Virus record (IMG/VR): IMGVR_UViG_3300048837_000059
Span: 1 to 35,546 of that record
Source of the DNA: a virus
Reading direction: 5' to 3' (one strand)
Length of the DNA: 35,546 nt
Positions within the stretch are counted from its first letter, which is position 1, and each line of letters begins with the position of its first letter. Shown here in pieces: positions 1 through 7,030 of this stretch. The notes below the pieces were generated by a model. That model was not told the DNA's origin. It saw only the letters and a program-made list of their open reading frames with translations, and ran no database searches. The position numbers and the translations under genes are program-made.

Positions 1-367
1 TTTCAATTCCTTTGCTTTTCATATATAAATAGTTCTTCATTCCTTGCTCTGCCGAAAACTCTATTTCTTCTTTACTAGGTTTTTGTCCAAACTTGCCAGG
101 TATTACATCTAGGTTAATTATATTTATCGACTTGCTTTTTACTTTGCTAACTTCCTTTTTTATGTATTCAACATACTCGTCTAAATCAATTTGTTTGTTT
201 TTAGTCCAGGCTGTAAATGCTCCAGAATCTATTAGAATGTTTCTATCTGCAAATTGTGTATCATTGCACTTTTTAACATAAGCATAACTCCAAAGAATGT
301 TACTTGCTCCATTTTTTGCTACCCATTTAGCTTCTGTGATTCCAGTACACGAAAAAAACATTCTCAT
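1..367 (-). CDS. dpdA: DpdA-type 7-deazaguanine DNA transglycosylase, N-terminal part
   Basis: This is the first 122 codons of a tRNA-guanine-transglycosylase-like protein that runs off the left edge. Enzymes of this family exchange guanine in DNA for a 7-deazaguanine base. The ATG at 367 overlaps the acetyltransferase stop as ATGA. Visible landmarks are the start MRMFFSCTG, the segment ILIDSGAFTAW near residues 47-57 whose Asp corresponds to the TGT catalytic DSG motif, and INLDVIPG near residues 83-90. The reading frame continues at the right edge of the window (35546 downward), where the matching C-terminal half lies. The joined protein would be about 260 residues, or 257 if a 9-bp repeated end is collapsed, which is short but within the range of phage DpdA proteins. 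It follows queF and a GNAT gene in one coupled operon. The family assignment rests on motifs recalled from memory, not on a search. Confidence 0.85.
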   Translation of the reverse strand, partial: MRMFFSCTGITEAKWVAKNGASNILWSYAYVKKCNDTQFADRNILIDSGAFTAWTKNKQIDLDEYVEYIKKEVSKVKSKSINIINLDVIPGKFGQKPSKEEIEFSAEQGMKNYLYMKSKGIE

Positions 368-774
368 TTTTTATATGCCCATATATTTAAATTACGTTTT
401 CTGCCTTTTAATACTCCTAAATGTTTAAATCCATAATTTTTATAAAATTCATTACTTGCATTATCTATTGGACACTTCAGAACAATTATTCCTCGATTAG
501 ATAAGGATTTAATTAACTGAGAACCAATTCCTTTTTTTTTATAATCTTCTCTGACAACTATTTCATATAAAGTAATTGTCTTGTTCTTTTTTTTATGAAA
601 TTTACACAACCCAACAATTTCTCCGTCTTGTTTATAAACTAATAATTCTTTATTTTTAATTGATTCTCTAACTGCTGGTTTTAGTACAAATCCAACTTCT
701 TTTGAATATTTATTAAACAATTTATAAATTTTGTCTAATTCTTCTTCATCGTAAAACGCTTTATTTTCAATCAT
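364..774 (-). CDS. GNAT-family N-acetyltransferase in the preQ1/DpdA operon
   Basis: This 136-residue protein has the GNAT acetyl-CoA-binding core. Motif A is near residues 72-90, with a V-V-x-x-x-Y-K-K-K-G-I-G stretch whose glycines (82 and 84) bind the CoA pyrophosphate. Motif B is near 105-116, with an N-x-x-F-Y-x-x-Y-G-F stretch. It overlaps queF upstream by 4 nt (771-774) and dpdA downstream by 4 nt (364-367), so it is very likely translated in step with both. GNAT enzymes acylate primary amines. preQ1, the QueF product, carries a primary aminomethyl group, so the base itself, or the base once in DNA, is an attractive substrate. That is inference from context. It could instead acetylate a host protein or a sugar from the upstream module. 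Confidence 0.85.
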   Translation of the reverse strand: MIENKAFYDEEELDKIYKLFNKYSKEVGFVLKPAVRESIKNKELLVYKQDGEIVGLCKFHKKKNKTITLYEIVVREDYKKKGIGSQLIKSLSNRGIIVLKCPIDNASNEFYKNYGFKHLGVLKGRKRNLNIWAYKK

Positions 775-1241
775 TTCTTCATATCGAAACTTCTGAATAG
801 ATATTCATACTTTTCGTAGTCTCCTTTTATCACTAAAGGCTTAATTGCTATTCCTCCTCTGCTATTAAAGTCTCCGTACACTCTTAATGCTTTGGGATTA
901 ATTTTCTCTACAATATCTTTCGCAATTCTATTCATACAATCCTCGTGAAATTCTCCATGGTTTCTAAAACTGTACAGATAAAGTTTCAAAGATTTGCTTT
1001 CTATCATTAATTTGTCTGGAACGTAAACTATCTCCACCTTTGCCCAGTCTGGTTGTCCTGTTACTGGACATAGACTTGTAAACTCGATTTCTGGCATTAC
1101 GAAAGGAACTAGATAGTCTGTGTCTTGGTGTAAATTCGTAAATGTTTCCAATATCTCTTTATCTGGTTTATCAAATTCGTAGTTAGTATTCTTTCCTAGT
1201 TTTGTTAAATTAGTTGTGTTACTCATATTTTGTTGGGTCAT
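771..1241 (-). CDS. queF: NADPH-dependent 7-cyano-7-deazaguanine reductase QueF (type I)
   Basis: This enzyme reduces the nitrile of preQ0 to the aminomethyl group of preQ1 using NADPH. The 156-residue length fits the single-domain (B. subtilis-like) class. Key residues are visible: the nucleophile C58 in TSLCP, general acid D65 in GQPD, the QueF motif ESKSLKLY at 81-88 and substrate-binding H99/E100 in HGEFHE. The start chosen overlaps the queC end by 23 nt. A second Met at residue 6 (ATG at 1226) would shorten the overlap and cannot be excluded. Its presence predicts preQ1 rather than preQ0 as the base, or the precursor of the base, inserted into phage DNA. Confidence 0.97.
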   Translation of the reverse strand: MTQQNMSNTTNLTKLGKNTNYEFDKPDKEILETFTNLHQDTDYLVPFVMPEIEFTSLCPVTGQPDWAKVEIVYVPDKLMIESKSLKLYLYSFRNHGEFHEDCMNRIAKDIVEKINPKALRVYGDFNSRGGIAIKPLVIKGDYEKYEYLFRSFDMKK

Positions 1242-1890
1242 TTATTTTAAGTAGTTCAAACGCCTCTTTTCTCTCTACACAAGTTCCGCACTTTCCACAA
1301 TGTAATTCTCCTCCTTTATAACAAGACCAAGACTTTTCGAAAGGTACTTGTAACATTTCTCCGATATTAACTATTTCTGATTTACTAATCTCAACAAACG
1401 GAGCAAAAACTTCAACATCTCCGTAATCTTTAGTCGCTAATTGTGAGCAAGTATTTACTGCACTTATAAATTCCTTTCTACAATCTGGATAGATTGCGTG
1501 GTCTCCTGAGTGAACTCCTGTTATTACTGTATTAAATCCAATAGAAACTGCCCAAGCTATTGCAATGTTTAACATAATCGCATTTCTATTAGGCACAACT
1601 GTTGAACGCATTGTTTCATCTGTGTAATGTCCTTCTGGTACTTCTCTTTCATCTGTTAGGCTTGAAGACAACAATTCAGTTAAGACTGTTGAATCTACTA
1701 TCTTGTGTTCTATCTTTAATTCCTCACAGACTTGTTTTGCGTAATCCAGTTCCTTTTTGTGCTTCTGACCATAATTAAAAGAAATTGCTTTCACTTCTTT
1801 ATATTTCGCCATTGACCAATATAAGGCAGTTAAGCTATCCATTCCTCCTGAATAAATTACTACCACCTTTTTGTCTTTGTGTAGAAGCAT
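1219..1890 (-). CDS. queC: 7-cyano-7-deazaguanine (preQ0) synthase QueC
   Basis: This ATP-dependent enzyme converts 7-carboxy-7-deazaguanine to preQ0 with ammonia. The 223-residue protein has the PP-loop ATPase motif SGGMDS at residues 14-19 and the C-terminal zinc site with four cysteines (about C190, C198, C201, C204), both diagnostic for QueC. Length is normal for the family. It starts 2 nt after the PRT-FolE stop and its 3' end overlaps queF, so it is in the middle of the 7-deazaguanine operon. No amidotransferase extension is present, so this is plain QueC and not the Gat-QueC fusion used by phages that make archaeosine-like bases. Confidence 0.97.
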   Translation of the reverse strand: MLLHKDKKVVVIYSGGMDSLTALYWSMAKYKEVKAISFNYGQKHKKELDYAKQVCEELKIEHKIVDSTVLTELLSSSLTDEREVPEGHYTDETMRSTVVPNRNAIMLNIAIAWAVSIGFNTVITGVHSGDHAIYPDCRKEFISAVNTCSQLATKDYGDVEVFAPFVEISKSEIVNIGEMLQVPFEKSWSCYKGGELHCGKCGTCVERKEAFELLKINDPTKYE

Positions 1891-1892
1891 TT

Positions 1893-2756
1893 TTATTTAA
1901 TAAGATTTAAAAATTCCTCCTTAGCACTTGCGTCTTGTCTAAACACTCCTTTAATCTCGCTCGTTATCGTTTTAGAGTTAATCTTTTTAACTCCTCTCAT
2001 TACCATACACAAGTGAGTTCCTTCTACTACTACAATCACTCCAACAGGTTTTAATTCTTCTTGAATAAATTCTGCAATTTGTTTCGTCATTCTTTCTTGT
2101 ATTTGCAATCTTCTCGAATAAGCTTCAACTATTCTTGCAAACTTTGAAAGTCCTAAAACTTTTCCGTTTGGAATATATCCTATATGAACCTTACCAAAGA
2201 ACGGCACCATGTGATGTTCACAATGTGAAAAATAATCAATGTCTTTAACTACTATCATTTGGTCATAATTCTCACTATCAAATGTTTTTATAGTTGATTC
2301 TAAATCTGCTTCGTATCCACCGAATAATTCTCCATAAGCCTTTATTACTCTTTTAGGTGTTTCTAATAGTCCTCCTCTGTTTGGGTCTTCTCCGATATAT
2401 TCTAAAATCCTTACAATGTTTTCTTCTATCGTTTCGTCTTTTTCCCAAGGAAATACAATCCACTTATCTTTGAACTCTGGCTGTTCTATTTTGTTGAATA
2501 AAACAAAATGGTCAAATCCTTGCTCTTTATACTTTGCCATCGTTCTACCTGAATCTATTAAATCATCAACTATTAATGTTTCTCCAACTTTTATTTCTGC
2601 TTCATTTACTTCTGGTATGTCAAAAAGTTCCTGTATTCTTTTAACTACTTGGTTTCCTCCTCTTGGTATTCCGTAAATATTTACAAAACCTTCGAACTCT
2701 TGTTTTCTGCTGTAAATAATATCGCTTATCTCATATTCCGTAACAAAATACTTCAT
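1893..2756 (-). CDS. folE: Phosphoribosyltransferase-GTP cyclohydrolase I (FolE) fusion
   Basis: This is a two-domain protein of 287 residues. Residues 1-106 look like a type I phosphoribosyltransferase: the PRPP-binding motif [10 protein letters not shown] at 63-72, an N-terminal YGIPRGG, and a W-I-x-x-P-W-E segment at 99-105 that recalls the base-covering WIxxPWD of xanthine-guanine PRT (Gpt). Residues 107-287 are GTP cyclohydrolase I, with zinc ligands C179, H182 and C250 in the [12 protein letters not shown] and LCMVMRG contexts and the [17 protein letters not shown] signature near 202-218. FolE makes dihydroneopterin triphosphate from GTP, the entry step to 7-deazaguanines. The PRT domain may regenerate GMP from guanine, including guanine released by DpdA, but that role is inferred. 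The gene lies 16 nt after queE and 2 nt before queC. Confidence 0.93.
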   Translation of the reverse strand: MKYFVTEYEISDIIYSRKQEFEGFVNIYGIPRGGNQVVKRIQELFDIPEVNEAEIKVGETLIVDDLIDSGRTMAKYKEQGFDHFVLFNKIEQPEFKDKWIVFPWEKDETIEENIVRILEYIGEDPNRGGLLETPKRVIKAYGELFGGYEADLESTIKTFDSENYDQMIVVKDIDYFSHCEHHMVPFFGKVHIGYIPNGKVLGLSKFARIVEAYSRRLQIQERMTKQIAEFIQEELKPVGVIVVVEGTHLCMVMRGVKKINSKTITSEIKGVFRQDASAKEEFLNLIK

Positions 2757-2772
2757 ATTGTGGATAACTAAA

Positions 2773-3582
2773 TTAAATTCCTCTTAATGCTCCGTTGAAA
2801 ATTATATTTTGTAATCTCGGAGTCGTTTGTAAGTTATATTTCAAAAGTGAATCTCTTATCGCTTCGTATGCTACAAAGTTTTCTTCTTTGGTAACTCCTT
2901 CTGGCATAATCCAAATTTGTTCTCTTGGTAAGAATCCGTACTCTGCTAAAACATCTTCAATGTCCTGTGGACTACTGCAAACAAACTTGAAACAAGAACT
3001 TGGCTTTGACGAAATCGCTAGTAAAGCATTCTCTCTAAATCTTGCAATTTTAGAGTTTCCGCTACTATCTAATTTAGGTGAACAGTTAAAATGAACATTA
3101 GGATTTGTTAAAAGTTCCTCTTTAGGCAATATAGTTCCGTTAGTTTCAATCTCTACTTCAAAGTCTGGATTTTCTTCGATCCAAGTTACTATCTCTTTTT
3201 GTTGTAACATTGGCTCACCTCCTGTGAAAACGATTCTTTTTACTTCTGTATCAATTCCTTTACTTCTTTGGTCATCGAAAACAGATTCTCTCAAATCCGT
3301 TCTGTTTAGTAATTTAGGTTCGCTCCAAAATTCTTTTTCATCTGCTTTCCAAGTGTACCAAGTATCGCACCAGCTACACCTTAAATTGCACTTATGAAGT
3401 CTAACGAAAGTAGTTACTTTTCCTAATCTCGTTCCTTCTCCTTGTATTGTTGTGAAAATCCAATCACCTGACACCAAGAAAGTGTCTGGAACTGGTTTCA
3501 AGTTATTAATTTCTTCTTTTGTAGGTTTGTATCCTCCTGAACAATCACTTGCTTTCAAAGGTGTTTGATTTATTGGTTCCAC
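2773..3582 (-). CDS. queE: 7-carboxy-7-deazaguanine synthase QueE (radical SAM)
   Basis: This radical SAM enzyme contracts 6-carboxy-tetrahydropterin to 7-carboxy-7-deazaguanine. The CX3CX2C cluster motif is at C65, C69 and C72 in [12 protein letters not shown]. The SAM-binding GGEP is at 121-124, and a QueE-type N-terminal segment, TIQGEG, precedes the cluster. At 269 residues it is slightly longer than many QueE proteins because of about 35 extra N-terminal residues, for which no better start is available. It overlaps queD by 13 nt upstream and is followed by the PRT-FolE gene. Confidence 0.96.
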   Translation of the reverse strand: MEPINQTPLKASDCSGGYKPTKEEINNLKPVPDTFLVSGDWIFTTIQGEGTRLGKVTTFVRLHKCNLRCSWCDTWYTWKADEKEFWSEPKLLNRTDLRESVFDDQRSKGIDTEVKRIVFTGGEPMLQQKEIVTWIEENPDFEVEIETNGTILPKEELLTNPNVHFNCSPKLDSSGNSKIARFRENALLAISSKPSSCFKFVCSSPQDIEDVLAEYGFLPREQIWIMPEGVTKEENFVAYEAIRDSLLKYNLQTTPRLQNIIFNGALRGI

Positions 3583-3959
3583 GCTTGAGAATTACTTGTT
3601 TCATTTATTTTAAGTACTGCTTTTAATCCTGTTTTTTCTTCAATCAAGTCTCTTAATGCAATGATTATGTTTTCAACACTTGGTATGTACTCTACAACTC
3701 GAAATCCTGGTAAATTTTCTACCGTCTTTAAGAATGGGTCTTCTTCATAAATTAAAAACTGATGGTCTAAATAGTCGTTTATAATTCTTTTAATATCTCC
3801 GAAATCAATTACAAATCCTTTCTGGTCGTCAATTTGTTCTTCTTCAAAATCTATAATAACTTCTATCTGGTAATTGTGTCCGTGAAAATTAAAGCAACCT
3901 CCTTTGTGGTTTGGTAGTCTGTGTCCTGTTGATACTTCTATGTATTTTTTTAGTTTCAT
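3570..3959 (-). CDS. queD: 6-carboxy-5,6,7,8-tetrahydropterin synthase QueD
   Basis: This PTPS-family enzyme of 129 residues turns dihydroneopterin triphosphate, the FolE product, into 6-carboxy-tetrahydropterin. Zinc ligands H13, H26 and H28 are visible (HRLPNH, FHGHNY), with the catalytic Cys at 22 and the DH pair at 65-66 in LDHQFL. The start ATG at 3959 overlaps the stop of the upstream 61-residue gene as ATGA. Its 3' end overlaps queE by 13 nt. It is the first recognisable enzyme gene of the deazaguanine operon. Confidence 0.96.
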   Translation of the reverse strand: MKLKKYIEVSTGHRLPNHKGGCFNFHGHNYQIEVIIDFEEEQIDDQKGFVIDFGDIKRIINDYLDHQFLIYEEDPFLKTVENLPGFRVVEYIPSVENIIIALRDLIEEKTGLKAVLKINETSNSQAWNQ

Positions 3960-4141
3960 TTTTTCTTTTTAACTGTTCTTTTCTTTTTTACTGTCTTCAC
4001 TTCTTCCACAACTTCAACTAAATTCATATCGACTAACTTCGTTTTCCTTGCTTCTGATACTTCTAATTCTTCTCCGATTTCAACACTTCTTTTTTCTACA
4101 ATATCGAAGTATTTCCTCTTTACTCTTATTTTATATTTCAT
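3956..4141 (-). CDS. Small Lys-rich protein, paralogue of the glycosyltransferase C-terminal tail
   Basis: This 61-residue protein has a short mixed domain (residues 1-47) followed by a very basic tail rich in Lys pairs (48-61). The domain pattern, basic strand, KR-x-V-E-I-G-E-E-L-E-V-S-x-A-R-x-x-K-L and a final hydrophobic strand, closely resembles the last 45 or so residues of the glycosyltransferase encoded just upstream (G-K-R-I-L-K-N-R-E-L-E-V-S-x-M-R-A-K-E-L). The two look like copies of one module. It overlaps queD by 4 nt (ATGA) and starts 5 nt after the glycosyltransferase stop. Function is unknown. The basic tail could bind nucleic acid. Confidence 0.75.
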   Translation of the reverse strand: MKYKIRVKRKYFDIVEKRSVEIGEELEVSEARKTKLVDMNLVEVVEEVKTVKKKRTVKKKK

Positions 4142-4145
4142 AATA

Positions 4146-5252
4146 TTAATTAATAAATATTGCTACACCTTTTTCGATTAATTCTTTTGCTCTCATTTTA
4201 CTCACTTCTAGCTCTCTGTTTTTGAGTATTCTCTTACCTAAAAGTATATCATTATATGTTCTGATTGTCTTTACTGTTATAGTTTCTGGCTCTATTATTT
4301 TGGTCTTTTTTTCCTTTCCAACCTTTCCAATAAGCTCAATCCAAGCTTCTTCTGTGCCAACTGGTTTATGTTCAAACTTTGGAATATTATTATAAATTTT
4401 CCGTATAAATTTATCATCAAACTTCTTTAGTTCCATGTCTAAAATGTAACCAGTTTTTCCTTCTTCGATTTGTTCGTAGGCATTTTTAAAGTTCGTTGCA
4501 ATTACTGGCGTTCCTACCGCCAAAGATTCCATAATAGCAAAAGCCCAGCCTTCAGTATCTGATAATTGAACTGAATAATCTGCGTCTGCTACCATATGTT
4601 CCAAGCCTTTTCCGTTTCCTCTAAACACCACTTCCTGAACTCCTTTTAGTTGATTCTTAATCCTATCTACATAAGCTTTGTCTAATCCATCTCCGTAAAT
4701 ATTCCAGTCAAAAGGTATTCCTGATTCTTTTAGCTTTAAAGCCATTTTTACAATCCTTGAAAATCCTTTTTCTTTCCCAATCCTTGAAGTCGTTATTAAC
4801 CTCAATACTCTTTCTGGTTTTACTTCATCATCTAATAAGTAGTGAATCACTTTGCACTTTTCTCCGTACCTTTCCTCGAAAGTCTTCGCAATGTTTTCTC
4901 CTCCTGCCCAATGTTCACTAACTTCTTCCAATCTTTGGTACTTAAAGTTCCAATGCTTCTCAATTCCTTGAAAGTCTGCGTGTACCATTTGAACATATTT
5001 CTTCGCTTTAATGTTCTTAACTGGTCTTTTTCCCCAAGCACTTGAAAAAATACACAAGTCTGTTTCGAATTTCTGACCAGTATAAATTACTACATCAACA
5101 TATTTTCGTAACTTCGCAAGTTCTCCTGAATCTCCTCCATCACAAACAAAAGTTATGTCATAATATCTAGACATTCTCTTGCAGAAGTTTAAGTTAAAGG
5201 ATTCAACTCCTCCTGTTTGATTTTGGTAAGAGTGATATAAAATTATTCGCAT
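4146..5252 (-). CDS. GT4-family (GT-B fold) glycosyltransferase with extra C-terminal module
   Basis: This 368-residue protein has the Glycos_transf_1 C-domain. Near the middle is S-R-I-G-K-E-K-G-F, followed by the nucleotide-sugar-binding E-x7-E motif in EGWAFAIMESLAVGTP and a T-G-Y-I-L segment. The N-domain begins MRIILYHSYQNQTGGVESFN, which is typical of GT4 enzymes. Residues from about 320 on form an added module that resembles the 61-residue protein encoded next. It overlaps the ParB-like gene by 10 nt and is followed by the queD operon. The acceptor is unknown: a surface glycan is possible, but so is the modified base, since tRNA queuosine is glycosylated by enzymes of similar fold. The latter is speculation. 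Confidence 0.88.
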   Translation of the reverse strand: MRIILYHSYQNQTGGVESFNLNFCKRMSRYYDITFVCDGGDSGELAKLRKYVDVVIYTGQKFETDLCIFSSAWGKRPVKNIKAKKYVQMVHADFQGIEKHWNFKYQRLEEVSEHWAGGENIAKTFEERYGEKCKVIHYLLDDEVKPERVLRLITTSRIGKEKGFSRIVKMALKLKESGIPFDWNIYGDGLDKAYVDRIKNQLKGVQEVVFRGNGKGLEHMVADADYSVQLSDTEGWAFAIMESLAVGTPVIATNFKNAYEQIEEGKTGYILDMELKKFDDKFIRKIYNNIPKFEHKPVGTEEAWIELIGKVGKEKKTKIIEPETITVKTIRTYNDILLGKRILKNRELEVSKMRAKELIEKGVAIFIN

Positions 5253-5668
5253 ATAAGTAAGTAACAGTATTTTATTGATAAAGCGTTCATTGCACTTATT
5301 CTATGACTTCCATCTATTAAAACGTATTTTCCATCTTCTTCATAAGCTGTTAGTCCTCCGTAAATCTTTCCGTTTATCACTCTTAACTTGTCTTCTTTTT
5401 CTTCTGAGTATCCGTTTTTAATACTTTTAATTATCTCTCTAAACTTCTGTGTCCTATCTAGTAAATCTTCTTCTGTGTATAAGCTTTTCCAAACGTGTCC
5501 GTGTTTATCCAAGTTCTCTTTTAACCATTTATAATAACCACTTTCTTTGAGTTCTGTTTTACTATCTGCTAATTCTTTAGCATATCCCATAAAAGGTATA
5601 TCTAAAATAGGCTCTAACTTTCCAAATTGTTTTGTGTAAATTTCTTTAATTGGTACTAACTTCCGCAT
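5243..5668 (-). CDS. ParB/sulfiredoxin-like domain protein in sugar module
   Basis: This 141-residue protein has a ParB-N-like end: after a G-K-Y-V-L-I strand comes DGSHRISAMNAL (about residues 118-129), the D-G-x-H-R signature of the ParB/Srx nucleotide-binding fold. ParB-like single domains occur beside methyltransferases and glycosyltransferases in surface-polysaccharide and phage loci, and their role there is unclear. The rest of the protein is charged and unrecognised. It overlaps the glycosyltransferase start by 10 nt, and its own start lies inside the 3' end of a small membrane ORF. DNA segregation is unlikely, as no ParA is present. Confidence 0.7.
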   Translation of the reverse strand: MRKLVPIKEIYTKQFGKLEPILDIPFMGYAKELADSKTELKESGYYKWLKENLDKHGHVWKSLYTEEDLLDRTQKFREIIKSIKNGYSEEKEDKLRVINGKIYGGLTAYEEDGKYVLIDGSHRISAMNALSIKYCYLLICE

Positions 5669-5765
5669 TGTCTAATAATTGAAATACTATTGCCAATAAA
5701 ATTCCGCCAACTCCTAGCTCTAAATTTGTCCAAGCAACTAGCATTAAATAAAATAAAATTATCAT
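5646..5765 (-). CDS. Putative 39-residue membrane microprotein
   Basis: A 40-codon ATG reading frame fills the only sizeable gap in the sugar module, starting 6 nt after the methyltransferase stop and overlapping the ParB-like gene by 23 nt. The product begins MIILFYLMLVAW and is almost wholly hydrophobic up to about residue 31, consistent with one long or two short membrane segments. Gap filling and overlap, as in the neighbouring genes, support it. The length is short enough that chance cannot be excluded. No homologue is recognised. Confidence 0.45.
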   Translation of the reverse strand: MIILFYLMLVAWTNLELGVGGILLAIVFQLLDNAEVSTN

Positions 5766-5771
5766 CAATCT

Positions 5772-6287
5772 TCAATAACATTTAAAAACTTTTCTTATTG
5801 ATTTTGGGTCGTGTGGACTTGGTGATACTCCGTAACATAAACAATTCTTGTAATACTTATCCACAATTTTATAAGTCTGCTCTTCTGTTTTGGTATGGTA
5901 AATCGGAGAACTTCCTTTAACTGGGTATTCCATTATCAAAACCTTCGCCAGTTTAGAGTAATGCTTAACTGCTCTCTCGAAATCTTCGTAATCTAAAATA
6001 TGAAAAGTTGATAACGAAATCGCTATATCAACCTTCTCCTTCCAATCAAACAAATTCATTAATCTAAAGTCGGCTTTAGGAAAATTCTTCTTCGCTAATT
6101 CTATGTATTCTTTGCTTGTGTCTATTCCTGTATAACTTTCAATTTCTTGAAGCTCTAATAATGGTAGAAGCAATCCTTCGTTGCAACCAATATCTAACAC
6201 CTTTTTTCCAGTCCAAAAGCTTTCTGGCTCCGTTATAGCGTTAAATTTAAGCAATATCTTCTCCTCTGTCTGGTACTTTGGTGTCAT
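5772..6287 (-). CDS. Class I SAM-dependent methyltransferase
   Basis: This 171-residue protein has the Rossmann methyltransferase motif I, VLDIGCNEG, near residue 30. Motif II has an acidic residue in Y-T-G-I-D, which binds the SAM ribose, and there is a later I-A-I-S-L-S-T-F-H strand (motif IV region). It is a compact single-domain enzyme of the Methyltransf_11/25 type. The ATG overlaps the epimerase stop by 4 nt. In this context it probably methylates a sugar, or a small molecule made by the module. A role in DNA modification is possible but has no direct support. Confidence 0.85.
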   Translation of the reverse strand: MTPKYQTEEKILLKFNAITEPESFWTGKKVLDIGCNEGLLLPLLELQEIESYTGIDTSKEYIELAKKNFPKADFRLMNLFDWKEKVDIAISLSTFHILDYEDFERAVKHYSKLAKVLIMEYPVKGSSPIYHTKTEEQTYKIVDKYYKNCLCYGVSPSPHDPKSIRKVFKCY

Positions 6288-7030
6288 ATTAGTATTAAAG
6301 ATGAACTAGGTAATTTAAAATACTTTTCAAGTTTCTCAACACTTCCAACACTTATTGAGAATCCTTTTCTTTCTTTTATAGTGTAACTCATTTGAATATT
6401 TAAATCCTCAAAGTATTCAATCAAAGCTCTTGTGTTTCTCGGAACTCCTGAACACAGATTAAAAGTTCCATAAACTTCGTTCGTTAATCCTTCTTCTAAT
6501 ATTCTTACAACATCTGAAACGTGAACATAATCTCTGTAATAATTATCTGGATTATATATCTCAATCGGTCTTCCTGTTAGAAGTTTATTAATTAACGAAT
6601 CACTAAATCCTTGTCCGTAAACATTAAAGATTCTAAATACCAAAGCGTCATCTCCTAAAAATTGTTCTGCGTCATATTTTGTTTTTGCATATAAACTTCT
6701 CGGATTTATGTTCTCTGTCTCCTTGTTTGGTAGCACTTCTTTCTGGTCGTATATTGAACAGGTTGAAGCGAATACGAATTTTTTAAGTCCATATTCTTTC
6801 GCTGTTTCATACATCACTTTCGTTGCTTCTGTGTTTACCTGCTTTAGCTTCGCAACATCATCTCCAAAAGTTAATCCTGCTAAATGTATTATTCTTTCTG
6901 GCTTTAACTTCTTGATATACCTCTCAACTACTTTGCTGTCTGTTAAATCCAATTCGTCTTTAGTCGGTCTTGCTCTTTGTATCTCTAAATGAGTTCCAAT
7001 TCTTCCACTCGAACCTGTGATTAAATTCAT
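6284..7030 (-). CDS. NAD-dependent sugar epimerase/dehydratase (extended SDR)
   Basis: This 248-residue protein starts with the NAD-binding glycine motif GSSGRIG and carries the SDR catalytic pair Y-x-x-x-K in LYAKTKYD, preceded by the conserved serine/threonine in F-A-S-T-C-S-I-Y. It is shorter than most sugar-nucleotide epimerases (about 310 residues). The C-terminal substrate domain appears reduced. Expected substrate is a nucleotide sugar, for example the 4-keto product of the 4,6-dehydratase encoded just upstream, with which it overlaps by 4 nt. It is followed by a methyltransferase, also with a 4-nt overlap. Confidence 0.88.
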   Translation of the reverse strand: MNLITGSSGRIGTHLEIQRARPTKDELDLTDSKVVERYIKKLKPERIIHLAGLTFGDDVAKLKQVNTEATKVMYETAKEYGLKKFVFASTCSIYDQKEVLPNKETENINPRSLYAKTKYDAEQFLGDDALVFRIFNVYGQGFSDSLINKLLTGRPIEIYNPDNYYRDYVHVSDVVRILEEGLTNEVYGTFNLCSGVPRNTRALIEYFEDLNIQMSYTIKERKGFSISVGSVEKLEKYFKLPSSSLILI

